From positions 2,256,341 through 2,320,340 of the forward strand of contig CANTUR010000282.1 of the NCBI GenBank assembly GCA_947683625.1: a stretch of 64,000 nucleotides of DNA, in the 5' to 3' direction. Below the pieces are notes generated by a model. It made no database searches. It saw nothing but the letters and a program-made list of their open reading frames with translations, and was not told the origin of the DNA. The position numbers were made by a program, and so were the translations under genes. Each line of letters opens with the position of its first letter. Within the stretch, counting starts at the first letter, position 1. Positions 37,640-48,501 of this stretch are shown one piece after another. This stretch comes from Mallotus nudiflorus. Taxonomy: Eukaryota; Streptophyta; Magnoliopsida; Malpighiales; Euphorbiaceae.

Positions 37640-38095
37640 GTTGGTGTGATTGGAAATCTGGTCCATTCATCCCCAAGCATAAAGGGAGAAGTCTTCTTGC
37701 TGGAGCTCTACAACCTGTGCTAGGATTGCTCAAATCTGATGCGGGTTGCAGAGAAAACTGACTGTTCAGACACGAATGGCTTTGGCTCTTGCTCATCTTT
37801 GTGCTCCTCGAAAAACTATTTTTCTTGATAACAAGGGTAGAATTATTCTTGGTTCTGCAAAATTTTTGCTGTTTTTTTTTTCTTTAACATTCATATATAG
37901 TTTTGATTTTTTATTTCTATTAATTGTTTCATTATATGCATATTTTATGTCTTTCAGGAGTAGAGTTGCTATTGGACCTTCTTGAGACCAGAAACAAGAA
38001 ACTGCAAATTGACAATGCAGATGCTATGGACAAGTTAGCCAACAATGTCAATATTTTCCCCTCTTCAACAATTGCAATGAGTAAAGATATAGTTC
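37640..38095 (+). pseudogene. ARM-repeat/BTB protein (ARIA-like) gene fragment, intron retained
   Basis: After an intact acceptor (TTCCAG, ending 37639) the frame reads VGVIGNLVHSSPSIKGEV, then a 1-nt deletion shifts to LAGALQPVLGLLKS. After a large internal deletion it continues RMALALAHLCAP...TIFLDNK. A GT-AG intron (37837-37957) leads to GVELLLDLLETRNKKLQI and a decayed end. These blocks match armadillo repeats of the Arabidopsis ARIA/ABAP1 type (ARM plus BTB, ABA signalling and replication control). The retained intron means a segmental or transposon-carried copy, not a retrocopy. The BTB domain and earlier ARM repeats are absent, so it cannot make a working protein. Confidence 0.75.
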
Positions 38096-38907
38096 TGTTT
38101 TATCAGGTGGTTATATGCTCATAGGATTTGTTTGCTTGCTTCCCAGGATGCTTTTCATGCAATGTTCAGGGGCTAGGTTACATGGCAAGAACGAGAATTT
38201 ACATGGCTATAAAGTTATATGATCTAAATATCGATGAATTACACAATAATAAAAAGACAATATCCTTTTAAATTGATAATGATAAAATTTAAATTCTATA
38301 TTTTAAAATATTTTTAAAAAAAATTACTATTTAACTATTTCTTTACTTACCGGTAATTTATAACTTTTTAAAAGTTATTTTTTTTATATGCTAATGAATG
38401 TGCAAGTTTATTCCATTATTATTACTCTTTACCGGCCTGTCTCCTAATAAAATGCATTTATTTGGACAAAGCATTCGGAATTTCTCATCTGTCCGTCACA
38501 ATCATTTTTTTCCTACCATTAGTAAACGGTCAACTTTTTTTTTTTTTCTGAAATGTTGCATTAACTGATCTATGCAATGTCTAGCATTCTATTTGTATGT
38601 TTCCTATATGCGAGGTCATTGAAATTTGCAGTTGTAAGAAAATAGCTTTGACTGATTAATTGGGCTCATTTAAAATATTTCAAACTAAATTTTTCGGTTA
38701 ATAAAAAAATCATATGATATAATAATAGAAAGACTATATAATGGGAAATAACTCTAATTTTTTAAAAATTAAGGATTTAAATCTTATCCCTCATAATGTC
38801 TATTAAAAGAAATTACTACTTAACTATTCTTTCAGCAACAACTAAATTAGGTATATTTTTAATCTCTTTTTGAGCAAATTAATCCATTTATAGTCCTAAT
38901 AATAATA
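38096..38907. other. Intergenic AT-rich stretch
   Basis: Nothing here can be assigned. A TTGCATTAACTGAT string at about 38557-38570 repeats one at about 37610-37623, just upstream of the ARM pseudogene exon. This hints at a partial duplication of the intron flank. Confidence 0.35.
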
Positions 38908-38920
38908 ACTAATACCATAT

Positions 38921-39072
38921 GGTTAGTGAGGGAGTATTTAAGTGGTAATTTCTCTCCAAAAATATCATGTGGTCTAGAATTCGATTCATGCAGTCGTCAA
39001 TTTAAAATGGGAGAATTATTTTCTATTGCGCTGTCCATCATTGAATTTCCAATTTATCAAAAAAAAAAAAAA
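38921..39072 (+). mobile_element. tRNA-derived SINE with 13-bp target-site duplication
   Basis: The 152-bp element starts GGTTAGTGAGGGAG. It has an A-box-like TTTAAGTGGTA (38937-38947) and a B-box-like GAATTCGATTC (38977-38987), spaced as in an internal RNA polymerase III promoter, and ends in a run of about 14 A. The duplication ACTAATACCATAT is perfect at 38908-38920 and 39073-39085. A poly(A) tail with a long TSD is the signature of LINE-driven retroposition. It encodes nothing. Confidence 0.85.
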
Positions 39073-39351
39073 ACTAATACCATATATAATTGTATGATTT
39101 TGCTTAAAAAAGAACTACTTAATTAGGTTCTCTCTCTAAACATAATAGTCAACAAAAATAAAAGGTACTTAATTACGCTATCCCTAAACATATATCTATA
39201 TATATATCCAAAAAGATAGATATTGCGACTTGCTTAATTTGCTAATTAGTTACATGGAAGACAAAACTAATTTCATGATATTTATGGTATAATTGCATGC
39301 TAACCTGTCATTTTCACATTATAAATGCTGGCATATACATTATATTTTGCC

Positions 39352-39485
39352 TATAAATGCATCAAAGACTTTTCATAACTTGTAGCACAATTAAGGGTAC
39401 CAAAATGAAAGGCTTATTGCTGGGTTTTCGTTTATTAATGCTCTCAGTCTTGGCCTCAAATCTTGCCCATGCTAACATTAACTAA
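39352..39485 (+). pseudogene. Short ORF with TATA box and signal peptide, probably a truncated secreted-protein gene
   Basis: A TATAAA at 39352-39357 lies 48 bp before an ATG at 39405. The 26-codon frame reads MKGLLLGFRLLMLSVLASNL then AHANIN and stop. It is a clean signal peptide with an Ala-X-Ala cleavage site. The frame continues past the TAA with YEANACEEYI, so the stop looks acquired. Homology is lost within about 60 bp, close to where the copia LTR seems to begin, so the gene was probably cut off by that insertion. I do not recognise the family. Confidence 0.4.
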
Positions 39486-39868
39486 TATGAAGCTAATGCT
39501 TGTGAAGAATACATCACCAACTCTATACTCTTCTCTACATCTTTTTAAAAGATTATTACTTTAGTTAACCAACTTAGAAGAAGTGACCAACTTGACTTTG
39601 AATTCTTAGTTGCCAAAACTAATTTTACTTTGGTTACTTGCAAGTTGTTTATAAGTTGATTTTTGTCACAAATTGTTTTCAAGTTGGCTTTAACAACTTG
39701 TTATGCTTAGCCCTTAAGGATTGTAAGCCTATAAATAGGCATGGGTGGTGATGGCCATTTGTGCCAAGTGTGTCATGTATGTGTTAATGTATGTATAAAA
39801 GAGTGTGTGTGTTAATGTATGTATAAAAGAGTGTGTGTGTCATGGAAGAGTTAATGTATGTGTGAAAG

Positions 39869-41654
39869 TGTCACAACTCAAAACGAGGAATCATGACCGA
39901 CACTAGGGAATAAGAATTTTTTCGAATTCGGAACCCGTAGCAAGTCTTAAAATAAAAATGCATGCAATAATAATATAAAAATACGCCAGAATTAAAAATT
40001 TAATCAATATAAGAATAAATCTTTATATCATACATAATAAAAATATTTCATACAAGATTCGGATACAAAATCTCAACTCAAAACAACTCACTTCTATCAC
40101 AATAACACTACTACTGCAGTTTCTAGAATACAAATAAGAGTTCAGATATAAAATTTACATAATCTAGCCGGGGCTGAAGAAGACTAGTGAAGGGATCTAC
40201 TACTGAGGTCTGACAAAAAAGAAGATCCTATAAAAAAAATATTGAGGGGAGTCAGACCTCATTTAGTGAATTATTATATTATATATACATACAACCTAAG
40301 GTCATATATAATCAAGCATCAATATAATAATATATATATATATACATGCATTCCATACGGATGCTAAAATCCACATTTATATAATAATAAATGTAGAAAA
40401 ATTTTATTTGAGTGAAAGATCAAAGTAGAATCCTAAATATTACACACCTTTAATCATTACGTCTCACTAGCCAACATGCTTACTTAATTTCAAAATAATT
40501 CTCTTCTCCATTTTTGGATAGTAGATTGGTCCTGAGACACTAAGTCAACTAAGCTCCCGCAGTCCCACTGTCAGTGTGATTGGCCCCGAGACACTAGATC
40601 AACCTAACTTCTGCAATCACACTACTCTCTCACCACAATTCTCAATAATTGAATAATCAAATCTCACATCAAATAATTTCATAATCTCAACCCTAAAATC
40701 TAACGCACTAGTACTTACACAGTCCCAGTGCAACTCACTAGGTAGCACGTTCTACTACTATCCTTTAGATAAATCATATAATTATTAAAAATAATAACAT
40801 GCATAATTTAAACAAAAATGGCACCCATTTTTAAGAAATATACCACTTATATACCAACATATACCAAGCATATACTAAACATATACCAATTGTATACCAA
40901 AAATATACCAAATATATATGCTGAGTATATACCGAATATATACTAAAAGTATACCAACATATATGTCACATAGATATACTAAAAATATACCAAACATATA
41001 GTCACATATATACTAAATATATACCAAAATATACAAAAAGTATACCAACATATACATGATCATTTAATAAAATAATTCATATTTAAATACATTATGAAAA
41101 CATGGATGCTAAATATTATGTATTCTACATGCAATGTATATATAAAATAATAACTCACAATTGTGCGCTCCTCTAAATAGAGTAGACTGGCCTGATTTAG
41201 TAGGCTTCGATCTTAGCGCAACTAAAGAAAACAAATAAATAATACTACTATTAGAATCGAAATCCTAATTTTTATACCTCTAGGAATTCTAAAGAGTGAC
41301 TTGATATAGGATACGACTCAACTACGAATCAAAAACTTAGGATCAACCCGATGTCACGTTTTACGAGAATTCTACTGAAAATTCGATAGTCTCCTTTGTA
41401 AAATGGACGTCTCTTTACTGAAAGTAGAGTCGATCTTGCAAGTAAATACACTTTAATAATACTCAAAAGCACAACACTTCGGGTTGAGATTCCGAACTAC
41501 ATAATTTTTCAACCAAGAAACACAATTCTCAAAAATTAATAATATAATAAAAATCATTAAAATCCATAAACATCAATAAAATACATCAATTCGAGTTATC
41601 TAAATAATAAATACCTTAAAACTAATTATTTTTCAAATTAGTTAATAAATCTCA

Positions 41655-41692
<38 letters not shown>

Positions 41693-42671
41693 GCATTTTT
41701 CAATTAGTTGAAATTAAAAATTCACAAATAATTATTTAAATAGTTCAAATATGTAATAAAATTAGTTAAAAATTCATTTAATCACAAAAACAATAAATAA
41801 AATTATTATTTGAATATAATTCTAGAAATTGTTATTAATTAATTAAAAATAATAAATAATTCATAAAAATTATTTTAATAATATTTATTATTCCAAAATT
41901 ATGCAAAACATACTAATTAACGATAATGTCAATTAAAACACCAAATTTACCAATTTATATTAATTTTTCCAAAAATTAATTTTTCACATAAACTTTCAAA
42001 AATTCGTAATAAATAATCGGATCAAAATTTCCATATACTTCCTTCACAAACTATCATTCAAATAATCCAAAAAATTTATTAAAAATATAAAACTTTTCAG
42101 GCAAGGGTCATCGAAACAGTGACTTGCTAGAAAACTCAAAACACCAAAAATCAAAATAATTCAAAAAAATCAAACAAAAATATATTTGAATAGCTCAAGT
42201 TACACACAACAACATTTTTAACGGCATCAAGCATGAATCACAGGAAATCAAGCTCAAAAAAATAAAAACTAAAATTAACCTAAACTAAAACTTAAAGAAA
42301 ACTCACAATTTGATCGATCTAAGCTTGAGTCGAGTTGAGAACAAGCTTGCCCAGACCAATAGGATTCAATTAAGCTTGAAAACTCAAGTTGGAATTGTCA
42401 CCGGCGTCGAGTTGTAGTTGTTGTTGTTGTTGCTATTTCTTGCTAGAAATAGGGGAGGAAAGGGACAGTTGATGTTGGTGGGAGGTGAAGGGAGGAAGGA
42501 GTGAAGCTTGGGTGTTGGTTCGGTGGCGCTGGCAGTGGCGCTGGCAGTGGCTTAGGGTGGCGCATGGTGAGGCTTGGTGACTCTGCGAAAAACGCAGGAG
42601 GAAGAAGAAAAAGAAAAGGAAGGAAAAGGGAGGGAGAGGAAAAAGAAGAAGGAAGGAAAATAAGGAAAAAA

Positions 42672-42732
<61 letters not shown>

Positions 42733-43070
42733 TAAAATAGAAAAAGACAAAAATACCCACACATATATATAAATAATAAAAATAATAATAATAACCATAA
42801 TAATAATAATAATAATAATACTAACAATAATATTTTTAAATAATAATCACTTCCAAATAAATTACTCTACAAAATAAAATATATAAAATCAAATAAATTA
42901 ATACTATTCACAATAATAACAATAATAATATTAATAAATAAATAAATAGTTATATGCACCCTAAAATTAAATTACACACGATAATTATAATATATATATA
43001 AAAATTTAAAATATTATTAACACTGCATCCCAAATTAAATTCTAATAATTTAAAATATTGGGTTATAACA
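39869..43070 (-). repeat. 3' LTR of element 1
   Basis: This is the left copy on the plus strand. It contains the paired gagctc/gtcaac repeats (40523-40622), the TGAGGTCTGA inverted repeat (40204-40261), a TATACCA array (about 40840-41060), and TA microsatellites at 41658-41689 and 42677-42728. It differs by many substitutions and indels from the right LTR, so the insertion is not recent. Confidence 0.9.
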
Positions 43071-43089
43071 ATTTTTCCCCCTTACAAAA

Positions 43090-44237
43090 ATTCATCCTCG
43101 AAATTTCAAATAAAGGAATAGACAATAAGAATTCATCGAAAAAAAAGGTAAGGGTAGGCCATCTGCATCTCAGCCTTAGTCTTCTACGTGTGCTCCTCCA
43201 CAACACCTTGACCATTGGAATTTGCTTCAAATGCAACTGCCGAACTTAATAGTCCACTATCGTGATTGGTTCTTCCTCGTACGTCAGGTCTTTGTTCACT
43301 TCCACACTCTGGGGCTGCAACACGTGTGAAGGGTCCGAAATATACTTTTTTAGCATCAAGATATGGAACACTGGATGCACTTAAGACAAATTCGGAGGCA
43401 AAGCCAACCAATATGCAACTATGCCTACTCTCTTCAGAATCTCGAACGATCCAATATATCTCGGTGCTAATTTCCCTTCTTGCCAAACCTCATCACATTC
43501 TTTATTGGAGACACCTTCAGAAATACATAGTCTCCAACCTAAAACTCTACATCTCTACGGTTTAGATCTGCATAGCTCTTCTGTCTACTAGCTGTGGTCT
43601 TTAATCTCATTCTAATCACAGTAACCTTCTCAGCTACATCTTGAATAATCTCAGGTCCAGTAAATGCTCTCTTTCTAATCTCATCCCAGCATAGAGGGGA
43701 TCTATACTTCATTCCATACAGAGCTTCATATGGTGTCATCTCAATACTACTATGGTAGCTGTTATTATATGCAAGCTCTACTAGTGGCAAATGATCATCG
43801 TAACTACCTCTGAGATCCAATACACACATTCTCAATATATCCTCAAGTGTTTGGATCATCCTCTCAGATTGACCATCCATTTGAGGGTGAAAAGCAATAC
43901 TAAAATCAAGCCTAGTGCCCACTGCTTCCTGCAACTTCTACCAAAATTGAGAGGTAAACACTGAACCTCTATCAGATATAATGGAAATAGGCACTCCATG
44001 AAGGCGCACAACATGCTTAACATACAACTTAGCCAACTTAGCTACATAATAAGTAGCTTTAATTGGTAAAAAGTGAGTTGACTTAGTTAACCTATCCATA
44101 ATCACCCAGATGAAATTATATCCATCCTTTGAACAAAGTGACCCTACCACAAAATCTATAGTAACTCTCTCCCACTTCCACTCAGGAATAGGAAGAGGCT
44201 GAAGCTTCTCAGAAGGTTTTTGATGCTCAGCTTTCAC
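43090..44237 (-). pseudogene. Integrase core and C-terminal tail with chromodomain-like end, element 1
   Basis: The core shows WERVTIDFVVGS, VIMDRLTKSTHF, ISDRGSVFTSQFW and HPQMDGQSERMIQTLED, so the D-D-E catalytic residues are all visible. A TAG at 43938-43940 stands where Gln is expected. The tail (43100-43540) is frameshifted but contains LAPRYIG, VAYWLALPP and EEEPITIVD on the minus strand. In Tekay-type elements that region precedes or forms the chromodomain that guides insertion into heterochromatin. Confidence 0.85.
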
Positions 44238-44879
44238 CTACTGACACGTCAAACATTTAGAGACATAATCAACTACATCCTTCTTAAATCTATTCCACTA
44301 GTAAAAAACTCTAATACTGTGGTATATCTTAGTAACACCTAGATGTACACTATAGGCTGTAGAATGTGCTTCTTCAAGAATCTCTTCTCTTAAATTATCC
44401 ACATCAGGAACATATAATCTACCACTGATCCATAAAAAACCTTTATCATCTAGTGTAAAATTAGTGAACTTCTCTGTATGAACATACTCCTCAAGCTCTA
44501 CTAGAATAAGATCTCAGCTCTAAGCTGCCTTAATCCTATCTCTCAACACTGATTTAACTTTGAACTGAGCTAGCAATCCACCTGATATGCTAATCTTCAT
44601 TATCAAATCTTGATCCACTAACTCATGCAACTCTTAGATTAAAGGTCTCCTCTCCACACTAATATGAGCAAGACTACCCATGGATTTCCTACTCAAGGCA
44701 TCTGCTACCACATTATCCTTGCCTAGATGATAAAGAATATTATAGTTATAATCCTTCAGGAGCTTTAACCATCTCCTTTGCCTCAAGTTCAGATCTCTTT
44801 GTTAGAAAATGTACTTCAGACTTTTGTGATCTGTGAAAATCTCACAAGTCAGCCTATATAAATAGTGTCTCCAAATCTT

Positions 44880-46026
44880 GAGAGCAAAGATCATTGCAGC
44901 CATCTCTAGGTCGTGAGTAGGATAATTCTATTCATGCTTTTTCAATTGCCTCAAAGCATAAACTATCACCCTATCATTCTGCATTAACTCACAACCTAGG
45001 CTGACTCTAGAGGCATTATAATATACAGTGAACTTATCTACTCTATTAAGTAAGTTCAGAACTAAAGCTTTGGTCAACTTCTCCTTTAGTAACTGAAATT
45101 TATCCTCACAAGCATCTGACTGCACAAACTTCATATTATTTTGAGTTAGGTGAGTCATAGGAGCTATAATTCTCAAGAAATCCTGCATAAACCTCCTATA
45201 GTACCTAGCTAAACCCTAAAAACTTTGAATCTTTATGACCGTCATTGGTTTGGGCCACTCAGACACTGCCTCTATCTTCTGTGGATTAACTTGAATACCA
45301 TCTTTAGACACCATGTGTCTAAGGAATGTAATACTCTACAACTAAAAATTGCACTTTAAGAATTTAGCATAAAGCTGATGTTCTCTTAGTATCTGCAGTA
45401 CTGTCCTCAAGTGATACACGTGCTCTTCCATACTCTTTAAATACATCGATATATTATCAATGAAGACTACCATAAATTGATCCAAAAACGGTCTAAATAT
45501 CCTATTCATTAGGTCCATAAAAGCAGCTAGTGCATTAGTCAACTCAAAAGACATCACCAGAAACTCATAATGGCCATATTAAGTATGGAATGTCATTTTA
45601 GGAACATCGGCTTTACTGATCCGCAACTGATGATAACCCAACCTTAAGTTAACCTTAGAAAAGAACTGTGCACCCTAATGTTGATTAAACAAATTATCTA
45701 TTCTTGGAAGAGGATACTTGTTCTTCATTGTCACCTTATTTAGCTCTTTGTAATCAATGCACAGTCTCAGTGTACCATCCTTTTTCTTTAAAAACAGAAC
45801 TAGTGAACCTAAGGAGAAACACTATGTTTAATGAAACCCTTATTAAATAAATCTTGTACTTGGTCCTTTAATTCCTTCAACTCTACAGGAGCCATTTTGT
45901 AAGACTGCATCAAAATAGGAGTAGTGCTTGGGACCACATCTATAAAAAATTCGATCTCTTTGTGAGGTGGTAAATCTGGTAACTCCTCAAGAAAAATGTT
46001 AGAAAAGTCACAAGCTACTGGAACAT
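44880..46026 (-). pseudogene. Reverse transcriptase and RNase H domains, element 1 (catalytically dead)
   Basis: Recognisable blocks in order are KKKDGTLRLCIDY, NKYPLPRID, KVNLRLGYHQ, FIDNIS, then RNase H YYNASRVSLGCELMQ and YALRQLKKHE. In the family these read K(I/V)DLRSGY, FIDDI and YCDAS or YTDAS. So both RT catalytic Asp positions visible here, and the first RNase H Asp, have become Asn by G-to-A changes. TAG and TAA stops also interrupt the frame. The domain cannot be active. Confidence 0.85.
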
Positions 46027-46473
46027 CTATGAGAGACAACTTCTCCACTGAAGTATCTCTGATAACTGATAACCTTTCCGTAGCATCTTTCTAGCTGTAA
46101 TAGCAAAAATAAGATTTTGAGGTGCATAACTCTTATCACCCTCAAACTTAAACTCTTTTTCATCCAAAATTCTGAAAATCACCTTTTTACTCCGACAATC
46201 CATAACAACATAGTGCTGAGATAACCAATCCATACCAAGGATCATATTGAACTCCATCACATCCAACAACACCAATTCCCCTAGCAATTCTCTGCCTCTT
46301 ACTAATATTGGACAATTAGAAAGAACCACGTAAATATCTAATGAATCGCTTAGAGGAGTGGCGACAAATAAAGGAAATGCCATCCTCAAAGCTTGCCAAC
46401 ATAACTTTGAAGCAAAAATAAGGAACACAAAAGAATGTGTGGCACTCGGATCAATCAAAACCCTAGCATCCAA
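46027..46473 (-). pseudogene. Aspartic protease domain, element 1
   Basis: An open stretch of 148 codons carries VLIDPSATHSFV, the retroviral-type protease active site. The family usually has D-P/S-G-A/S-T; here the Gly is Ser (a G-to-A change). Downstream are the flap-like region and an ILGMDWL block. The catalytic Asp is present, but the Gly loss probably inactivates it. Confidence 0.85.
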
Positions 46474-46499
46474 GTAACAGACTAGAAGTATACATGCAA

Positions 46500-47573
46500 C
46501 AACGACATTGGATGCCTGAGCATCTTGTTGAGTGAGGGTGAAAACTCTGGCTTGACCTCAACCTCCTTGCTGGCTGGTGGAAGCCTAATCAAAACCCCTG
46601 ACATCTCCTTTACTACCTCTGCCATGCCTCAGCTGGGCAACAAGCTACATCGTACTTGGATACTAAGTTGGAGGCAACTGATAAGGAGCTGGAGCTGAAC
46701 TAGCAATAGATTGCTGCTGGTAACCAGAATATGGACATACTCTAGCAAAATTTCCCATCTGTCTGCATCTGAATCAAGCTCTAAGAGTCATATAGCATGG
46801 TCCCTAATGGACTCTCCCATACATCTGACAAACACTGCCTGTTGATCCCGTGCTGCTGTAACCCGAATTCTGACTACTACTACTACTGGTAGCTCCAGAA
46901 CTGAATTTGATAGGTCTATACAGTCCACTATGGCCATGTCTGCTACTCTTATGGACTCTTTATTGAGGTCGCTGGCTCTGTTAATAGGATCCTCTATGAC
47001 GACTGCTAGAGCCAATCTGGAAAGTGGGGTACTGAGTACTCTATGCCTCCTGTCTGTACACCTCCCAACTGATAATAATCATATATAACTCCTTGCCTGA
47101 TCAATCTGAGCTATATCTCCTTGGCCAACTCTATCATAGACTCAAGAGTAAAGCCTGCAGTAGGCATCCAGCAAATGTAGAACCTAGTTCGGTGATGTAC
47201 GTCATAACTATAAAATATTGATCTCTTATTAAGTCCACTACATACTGACCCAGTCCGAGGAACTCTCTGGTGTAGTCCTCTACTGATATGTTACCTCTAG
47301 TGATGCTCGTCAATCTGAGTTTATAGCTCATCCGCATAGGCTTTGGATAAAAGCGTCTCATGAATCTCTCTCGAAATTGAGCCTAGGTGAGTGTCATCAT
47401 GTGCGGCTGAATAACCTGAATAACCCAATCTAGGGCTGGTCCCTTAACAGACAGCTCGACTATTATGATCTGCTGATACTCGATGTGAGCAATCCGAGTC
47501 CTCGTCTCATTAGCATGTAGAAAATCCAATGGATCTATAGTCCCATCAAATGATATCCTATTGACCTTGGTGT
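46500..47573 (-). pseudogene. gag main part with CCHC knuckle, element 1
   Basis: Capsid-like sequence includes RRFYPKPMRMSYKLRLTSI and GNISVEDYTREFLGLGQYV, typical of the Ty3/gypsy retrotransposon gag family. A degenerate zinc knuckle near 46740-46790 keeps the second and last Cys (FRCRQMGNFARVCP), but the first Cys codon is TGA and the His has become Asn. Several stops interrupt the frame. It joins the fragment at 59661-59929 once element 2 is removed. Confidence 0.75.
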
Positions 47574-48501
47574 AAAACTATCACAACCCAAACTGGGAGT
47601 CATGACTAGCGCTAGGGAATGAAATTCTTTCGAATTCGGAACCTCTAGCAAACCTTAAAAATAAAAACACATGCAATAATAATATAAAAATATGCCATAA
47701 TTAAAACTGTAAATCAATATAAAAATAAATACTTAAATATTATATCATAATAAAAATATTCATATAATATTTTGATACAAATCTTAAAACTAAAACAACA
47801 CACTATTGATACAATAACATTACTACTGCAGTTTCTAAGTACAACAGAAGTTCAGATAACAAATTTAGATAGTCTGGACAACGCTAAAAAAGATCGATGT
47901 AAAGTACTACTAGTGAGGTCTGAAGAAGAATCTCTTGAAAAAAATATTGAGGGAAGTCAGACCTCACTGAGTGAATTATTATAATATATATACATGCAAT
48001 TTAAATCGTATAAGTCAAACATCAGTCTAATAATATACATATACACGCATTTCACACATATGCTAAAATCCGCTTTTATATATATAATAAATGTAGAAAA
48101 TATTTATTTAAATGAAGGATTAAATAGAACCCTAGATATCTACGACCTCAATCAAAATATCTCACTAGCCATCAGACTCACTTAATTCTAAAGTAATTAT
48201 CTTATTCCATTTTGGACAGTAGACTGGCCCTAAAACACTAAGTCAACCGAGCTCCCGTAGTCTCACAGTTAGTGAGATTGGCCCTGAAACACTAGGTCAA
48301 CTGAGCTCCCACAATCACACTACTCAATCACATTAATTCTCAATAATCGATTAATTAAATTTCACCTCAAATGATCTCATAAACTCAACTCTAAGATCTA
48401 TCGCACCGGTACATACACAGTCATAGTGCAGCCCACTAGGTAGCACGTTCTATTGATATCCTTCAAATAAATCCTATATTTAATGAAAAATAATAAAATA
48501 C

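Noticed and set aside
40840..41060. Regularly repeated TATACCA units as a CRISPR-like array
   Set aside because: Units are 7-8 bp with irregular AT spacers inside a plant LTR; there is no repeat-spacer structure and no cas gene.
42433..42798. Frames with Tyr-Ile runs on both strands
   Set aside because: Produced by the (TA)n microsatellite of the element 1 LTR.
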